10,135 nucleotides of DNA from Nitrospirota bacterium (lineage in GTDB: Bacteria; Nitrospirota_A; Leptospirillia; Leptospirillales; Leptospirillaceae). The stretch is from contig JAKCCY010000100.1 in the NCBI GenBank assembly GCA_021838765.1, positions 1 through 10,135 on the forward strand, given 5' to 3'. Below the pieces are notes generated by a model, which worked only from the letters and a program-made list of their open reading frames with translations, had not been told where the DNA came from and searched no databases. Of this stretch, positions 7,026-10,135 are shown in pieces; positions within the stretch are counted from its first letter, which is position 1; each line of letters starts with the position of its first letter. The translations under genes and the position numbers were made by a program.

Positions 7026-8408
7026 TCAGCCGGGCTCCAGTACTTTCAGGATATTTACAGGCGCTTCTATCCCCTTGAGCAATACCTGCTGGGGCGGGGA
7101 GCAAAGGTATTCTGACTGGAGGGCTTTCTTCAGATCTTCGGAGATCAGTATCTCTGACGGGCCGGACATCGACTCTATCCGTGAGGCGATATTGACTGCC
7201 TGGCCCACGACAGTATACTCCATTCGGCTGCCTGAACCGATATTCCCCACAATGCAGTCTCCAAGATGGATTCCGATTCCAAACTCAACGACGGGAGCTC
7301 CTGCGGCCATCCTTTTTGAAGACTCACGGGAAATGGCTGCCTGAAGGGCGATTGCCGACTTTAACGCCGAGTCCGGGCTCGATGGCAGATATTCCGGAAT
7401 TCCAAAGATGACCATGATGCCGTCACCCATGATGTTGCTGATGTATCCGGAATGGTTGAGGATGATTTCAAACATGGGAAGATAATATTCGTTTAAAAGC
7501 GTGACAACCTGTTCCGACGGCAGATTTTCGGATAATGTGCTGAAGCCCCTGATATCTGCAAACAGGATGACAACTTTCTGTCTGATCCCCCCAACATGGA
7601 TGAGTTCAGGGTGTTCAATCACCCGTTCGGCGATATCCCTTGAGACATAACGAGTGAGAGCGTTTTTCAGGACGTCCGACTTTTTGAGGTCCCTGACCAT
7701 TCCGTTAAAGGCCTGAACAAGGTCTCCCAGCTCATCATTTGATCCTGGCAGCACAGAGACCGAGAGGTCTCCTTTTCCGATGGCCTGGGTCGCGCGATGA
7801 AGTTCCCGGACAGGTCTTGAAAGCATCCTGGAGAGGATCAGGGCCCCAAAAAATGAAAGGATGCCGCCAAAGATCGAAATGATAAAAAAGGAGTGCCGGA
7901 TGTCTTTTTGAGCTGCCCGAACCGGTTCTTCCGAAAAAATGACGAGAAATGTGCCGATTCTGATTCCGGCATAAAGGATTGGCGTTACAAGAAGGGCATT
8001 GTTGTTCCGGTCAATGTCCGGAATAATGCTGATGGAAGATTCCTGCCGAAGAGAGCTCAGGTAGTCTGTCACTTTTTTGCTCAGGGCTCCTTCCCTGGTG
8101 TCAGCGATGACCTTCTTGTCCATGCCGAGAATGAGAAGCCGGCTGATGCCGGAGGCCGGCGGAGGAGTTGCCAGCACATTTTCTATTTGCAGACGATTTT
8201 CAAGGAGCAATGGTGCAGCGATGCTTTTGGCCATTTGCATGGCGATCATTTTTGTTTCATTTTCGAGGAGAATCTGGACTCTCCCTTCGATCTGGTTTTC
8301 AAGCAGATAGTCACCTTCGAGGATGGCAATCAAAAAAATTGAAAGCGAAAAGATGAAAATCTTGTAAAATAATGGCATTTTTATCATGGGAAGCTTTTTG
8401 GGAGCCAA
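7026..8408 (-). CDS. Membrane class III adenylate/guanylate cyclase with HAMP domain
   Basis: The 460-residue protein has a membrane helix at about 12-32, an extracytoplasmic sensor region of about 140 residues, a second helix at about 173-193, a HAMP domain (194-246, with SRPVRELHRATQAIGKGD and NDELGDLVQAFNGM) and a C-terminal class III cyclase domain (about 275-460). Such enzymes make cAMP or cGMP as dimers. Visible catalytic residues are metal-binding D285 (FADIRGFS) and D329 (MGDGIMVIFG), and transition-state N406 and R410 (VGQAVNIASRIE). The two base-selecting positions are unusual: N325 where adenylate cyclases have Lys, and Q403 where they have Asp or Thr. The product is therefore uncertain. 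The start is TTG at 8408, with AAGGGA upstream; ATGs at codons 8 and 11 have no ribosome site. It appears to be the first gene of a three-gene minus-strand operon. Confidence 0.92.
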   Translation of the reverse strand: MAPKKLPMIKMPLFYKIFIFSLSIFLIAILEGDYLLENQIEGRVQILLENETKMIAMQMAKSIAAPLLLENRLQIENVLATPPPASGISRLLILGMDKKVIADTREGALSKKVTDYLSSLRQESSISIIPDIDRNNNALLVTPILYAGIRIGTFLVIFSEEPVRAAQKDIRHSFFIISIFGGILSFFGALILSRMLSRPVRELHRATQAIGKGDLSVSVLPGSNDELGDLVQAFNGMVRDLKKSDVLKNALTRYVSRDIAERVIEHPELIHVGGIRQKVVILFADIRGFSTLSENLPSEQVVTLLNEYYLPMFEIILNHSGYISNIMGDGIMVIFGIPEYLPSSPDSALKSAIALQAAISRESSKRMAAGAPVVEFGIGIHLGDCIVGNIGSGSRMEYTVVGQAVNIASRIESMSGPSEILISEDLKKALQSEYLCSPPQQVLLKGIEAPVNILKVLEPG

Positions 8409-8625
8409 GATTTATCCCTTCAGGAGGCGTTTTGAGATTATGTCCTGTGGCAAGTTCCGCTTATTTCTTTTGATGTTGATGGATCGATAACAGGATTGAA
8501 AATTCAAAATATCTCCATCCTCTCCCAACCATGATACAGAAATCTTTTTCGATCGGCATTGTTTGCTCTTCTTTCTTGTTTGTTTTTGCTCCATCAAGCA
8601 GCTGAACCTGAGACGGGGGAGATAC
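8409..8625. promoter_or_regulatory. Divergent intergenic region with a 12-base palindrome
   Basis: These 217 bases separate the cyclase operon from the opposing GGDEF-like gene and must hold both promoters. The perfect palindrome TTGAAAATTCAA lies at 8496-8507, in an AT-rich stretch, and could be an operator for a dimeric regulator or part of a promoter. I found no convincing -35/-10 pair on either strand. The frames that stay open across this region on both strands look like non-coding read-through. Confidence 0.35.
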
Positions 8626-9996
8626 ATGGGGTACTGGAAGCTGGAGAAGCTTTTGATTGCGCTTTTTCTTCTTTTCTGCTTGTCTGGCCCGGGAGTCTCC
8701 ACGGGAAGTGCCGAGGAGTCTTTGTCCTCCGCTGTTCCTGTGGATTTTGATGTCCTTAAGCGGGCACAAAAGGACATCCAGAAGGACCTTGGCCTTCCTG
8801 ACCACTCCGACTCTGGCCTGATTGAAAATCAGAGGACGCGGAATCCGGATACTGCGGGGCTGGATGAGCATCCTGTCCTGATTTCCTTTTTGCTGTTTGC
8901 CCTGGGGCTCGGGATCGTCCTTCTCGGTTGGGTTATCCGAAATGAACAGAAGAAGGAAGAGTCGCTTCCTCTCGAGACTCATGCTTCGACGGGTATCGAC
9001 GATGGCTTGGAGCCCGAGAAGTCTTCCCCCCAGCCAGTTTTTCCCACGACCAGATCGAAAAGAAAGATCCGCACGAATCTCCTGGCATCTGAGTCAGCCA
9101 GATCTCCCGGAACGTTTTTTTCGTATGTCGAGAGACTGGATCTCTTCCTCGAGAGTCTTCGGGAGGCTTCCGACAGTCCGGAAGCCTCATGCGTGGCACT
9201 TTACCATCTGAGAAGCAATTCCGCCTTTCATACATTGCTCTCCCGATCTTCCGGGACAGGATTTCCCCGCTTCTTTCACCCGTCTCTCCTGAATGAGTCA
9301 AGCCAGAAGCTGGTTATGAGGATACGGGAGGAGGGAGGGGAGAAAGAGCAGGGCGCACTTGGAATGACAACGGCCATTGATGGAAATATCGAGTCGTTGT
9401 GCATTTTGTTTTTTGACCAGAGAGGTGTTTCCTATCTGATTCATTTTTCCGAAACAAAAAAGGAACGCCCGGGGAAGTGGTTCCGGTCGGTTTCCCAGAA
9501 TCACGGCGAGTTGCTGTCCTCTCTCGAGAGCTACCTGAAAGATTATTCCCGCTTTCATTACCAGATTCCGGAAGATACCTTCGATGGCTATGGAGTTCTT
9601 GACGGACGTGGGTTCGAAAATCGTCTTTTTCAGGAACTTGAAAGGGCTGACAGGCTAAAGACTGAAACGTTGCTCTTTGTCTTTTCGGTCAAGAATACAA
9701 ACTCCCAGGAGGTTTCCTTTGAAAAAGAGGAGGAGTTCATGGAGCGTTTTCAGCGTCTGGTCAGCCTTGAAATTCGCAACGGGGATTCCCTGACCAGGGC
9801 GGGAGACGGGCATCTTTTTCTTCTCCTGCCAGAGACGCTCGAGGCCGATGCGTCGATCGTCAGCAGGCGTATCCGGAAAATTTTTGAGTCGACGAAGGCA
9901 GAGATGCATGAGAAGGATCTTGCGCTCGATTCTCGTGAGCTTTCCATGCATGGGACTGAAAAGGAAAAGCTTTTTGAGTTTTTGTCCACGATATAA
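8626..9996 (+). CDS. Membrane protein with degenerate GGDEF domain retaining the I-site; probable c-di-GMP receptor
   Basis: The 456-residue product starts with a signal peptide or anchor (LLIALFLLFCLSGPG, possible cleavage after A29), a short outside segment, a membrane helix at about 83-104 (HPVLISFLLFALGLGIVLLGWVI), a charged linker and a middle domain at about 160-310 that could be GAF-like. A GGDEF-fold domain spans about 318-420: YGVLDGRGFENRLFQELERADR matches the usual GLYNRRxFexxL start and ends in LLLPETLEADASIVSRRIRKIF. The catalytic GGDEF is GDGHL (393-397), so diguanylate cyclase activity is not expected. The inhibitory-site RxxD (R384-N-G-D387) is kept five residues before it, as in active enzymes, which suggests c-di-GMP binding. 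I chose ATG 8626 for its GGGGGAG ribosome site and its clean signal; the frame is open back to ATG 8563. It is transcribed divergently from the cyclase. Confidence 0.8.
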   Translation: MGYWKLEKLLIALFLLFCLSGPGVSTGSAEESLSSAVPVDFDVLKRAQKDIQKDLGLPDHSDSGLIENQRTRNPDTAGLDEHPVLISFLLFALGLGIVLLGWVIRNEQKKEESLPLETHASTGIDDGLEPEKSSPQPVFPTTRSKRKIRTNLLASESARSPGTFFSYVERLDLFLESLREASDSPEASCVALYHLRSNSAFHTLLSRSSGTGFPRFFHPSLLNESSQKLVMRIREEGGEKEQGALGMTTAIDGNIESLCILFFDQRGVSYLIHFSETKKERPGKWFRSVSQNHGELLSSLESYLKDYSRFHYQIPEDTFDGYGVLDGRGFENRLFQELERADRLKTETLLFVFSVKNTNSQEVSFEKEEEFMERFQRLVSLEIRNGDSLTRAGDGHLFLLLPETLEADASIVSRRIRKIFESTKAEMHEKDLALDSRELSMHGTEKEKLFEFLSTI

Positions 9997-10002
9997 CGAA
10001 AC

Positions 10003-10068
10003 AGGCAGGTTCCGTTTTTTTGAAAAATTTGATCGATTCCAAATCGGTTCAGATGATGCCTGCCTTTT
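10003..10068 (+). terminator. Possible terminator after the GGDEF-like gene
   Basis: AGGCAGG (10003-10009) pairs with CCTGCCT (10059-10065), which runs into a short T tract (TTTTC). Between them is a small hairpin, CGATT-CCA-AATCG, near 10034-10046. The loop between the outer arms is long (49 bases), so this is only a candidate. From here to the end of the window (10135) I see no gene. Confidence 0.35.
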
Positions 10069-10135
10069 CTGGACCCCGCTTATTGCATTTTCCGGGGGGA
10101 GGGTGTATACATCTGTCGATCCATGTGTAGATCGG

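Noticed and set aside
8626..8712. Lipobox at the start of the GGDEF-like protein (Cys at residue 18)
   Set aside because: The residues before the Cys are LLF, which do not fit the lipobox rule of a small residue just before Cys; an ordinary signal peptide or anchor is more likely.
8412..8982. Minus-strand frames of 121 and 173 codons across the divergent promoter region
   Set aside because: They are largely antisense to the signal peptide and linker of the GGDEF-like protein, are very rich in Lys/Arg/Gln with no domain, and would fill the promoter region.
1..10135. CRISPR arrays, tRNA or rRNA genes, long direct repeats
   Set aside because: No regularly spaced repeats, no cloverleaf-like sequences with a T-loop, and no rRNA-like conserved stretches were seen by eye.

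Overview
The window is about 10.1 kb of ordinary, densely coded bacterial chromosome with roughly 50% GC. It holds eight protein-coding genes plus a probable insertion-sequence end at the left edge. Gene content (a PurE/PurK pair, a NuoF-type flavoprotein with a thioredoxin-like ferredoxin, TPR membrane proteins, cyclic-nucleotide and GGDEF-type signalling) and frequent GTG/TTG starts fit a Gram-negative environmental autotroph. The overall impression recalls Nitrospirota such as Leptospirillum. That assignment is an inference from style; no marker gene here proves it. No rRNA, tRNA or CRISPR array was seen.

Layout. Bases 1-105 fold into a branched hairpin followed by TCAA, resembling the right end of an IS200/IS605 (TnpB-type) element. 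Only 26 bases further on starts a four-helix UPF0114/YqhA-like membrane protein (132-764, +). Convergent to it is a minus-strand cluster read leftward from 3555: nuoF-like flavoprotein, a small [2Fe-2S] thioredoxin-like ferredoxin, and a membrane-anchored TPR protein. Divergent from nuoF, and separated by about 210 bases, are purE and purK, which overlap by 4 bases. They make the carboxylated intermediate in purine synthesis.

A second minus-strand cluster, read leftward from 8408, encodes a membrane class III nucleotide cyclase (sensor-TM-HAMP-cyclase), a TPR-like lipoprotein and a cytoplasmic DsbA-fold protein with a single cysteine. The DsbA-like gene meets purK tail to tail and the two share a CTAG that supplies both stop codons. 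Divergent from the cyclase is a membrane protein (8626-9996, +) whose C-terminal GGDEF-like domain has lost its catalytic motif but keeps an RxxD I-site at the right spacing.

The most interesting part is the right third. A cyclase with non-canonical base-selecting residues sits head to head with a probable c-di-GMP receptor of degenerate-GGDEF type. This suggests a local nucleotide second-messenger locus. The NuoF/ferredoxin pair without a classical NuoE, and the single-Cys DsbA-like protein, are secondary points of interest.
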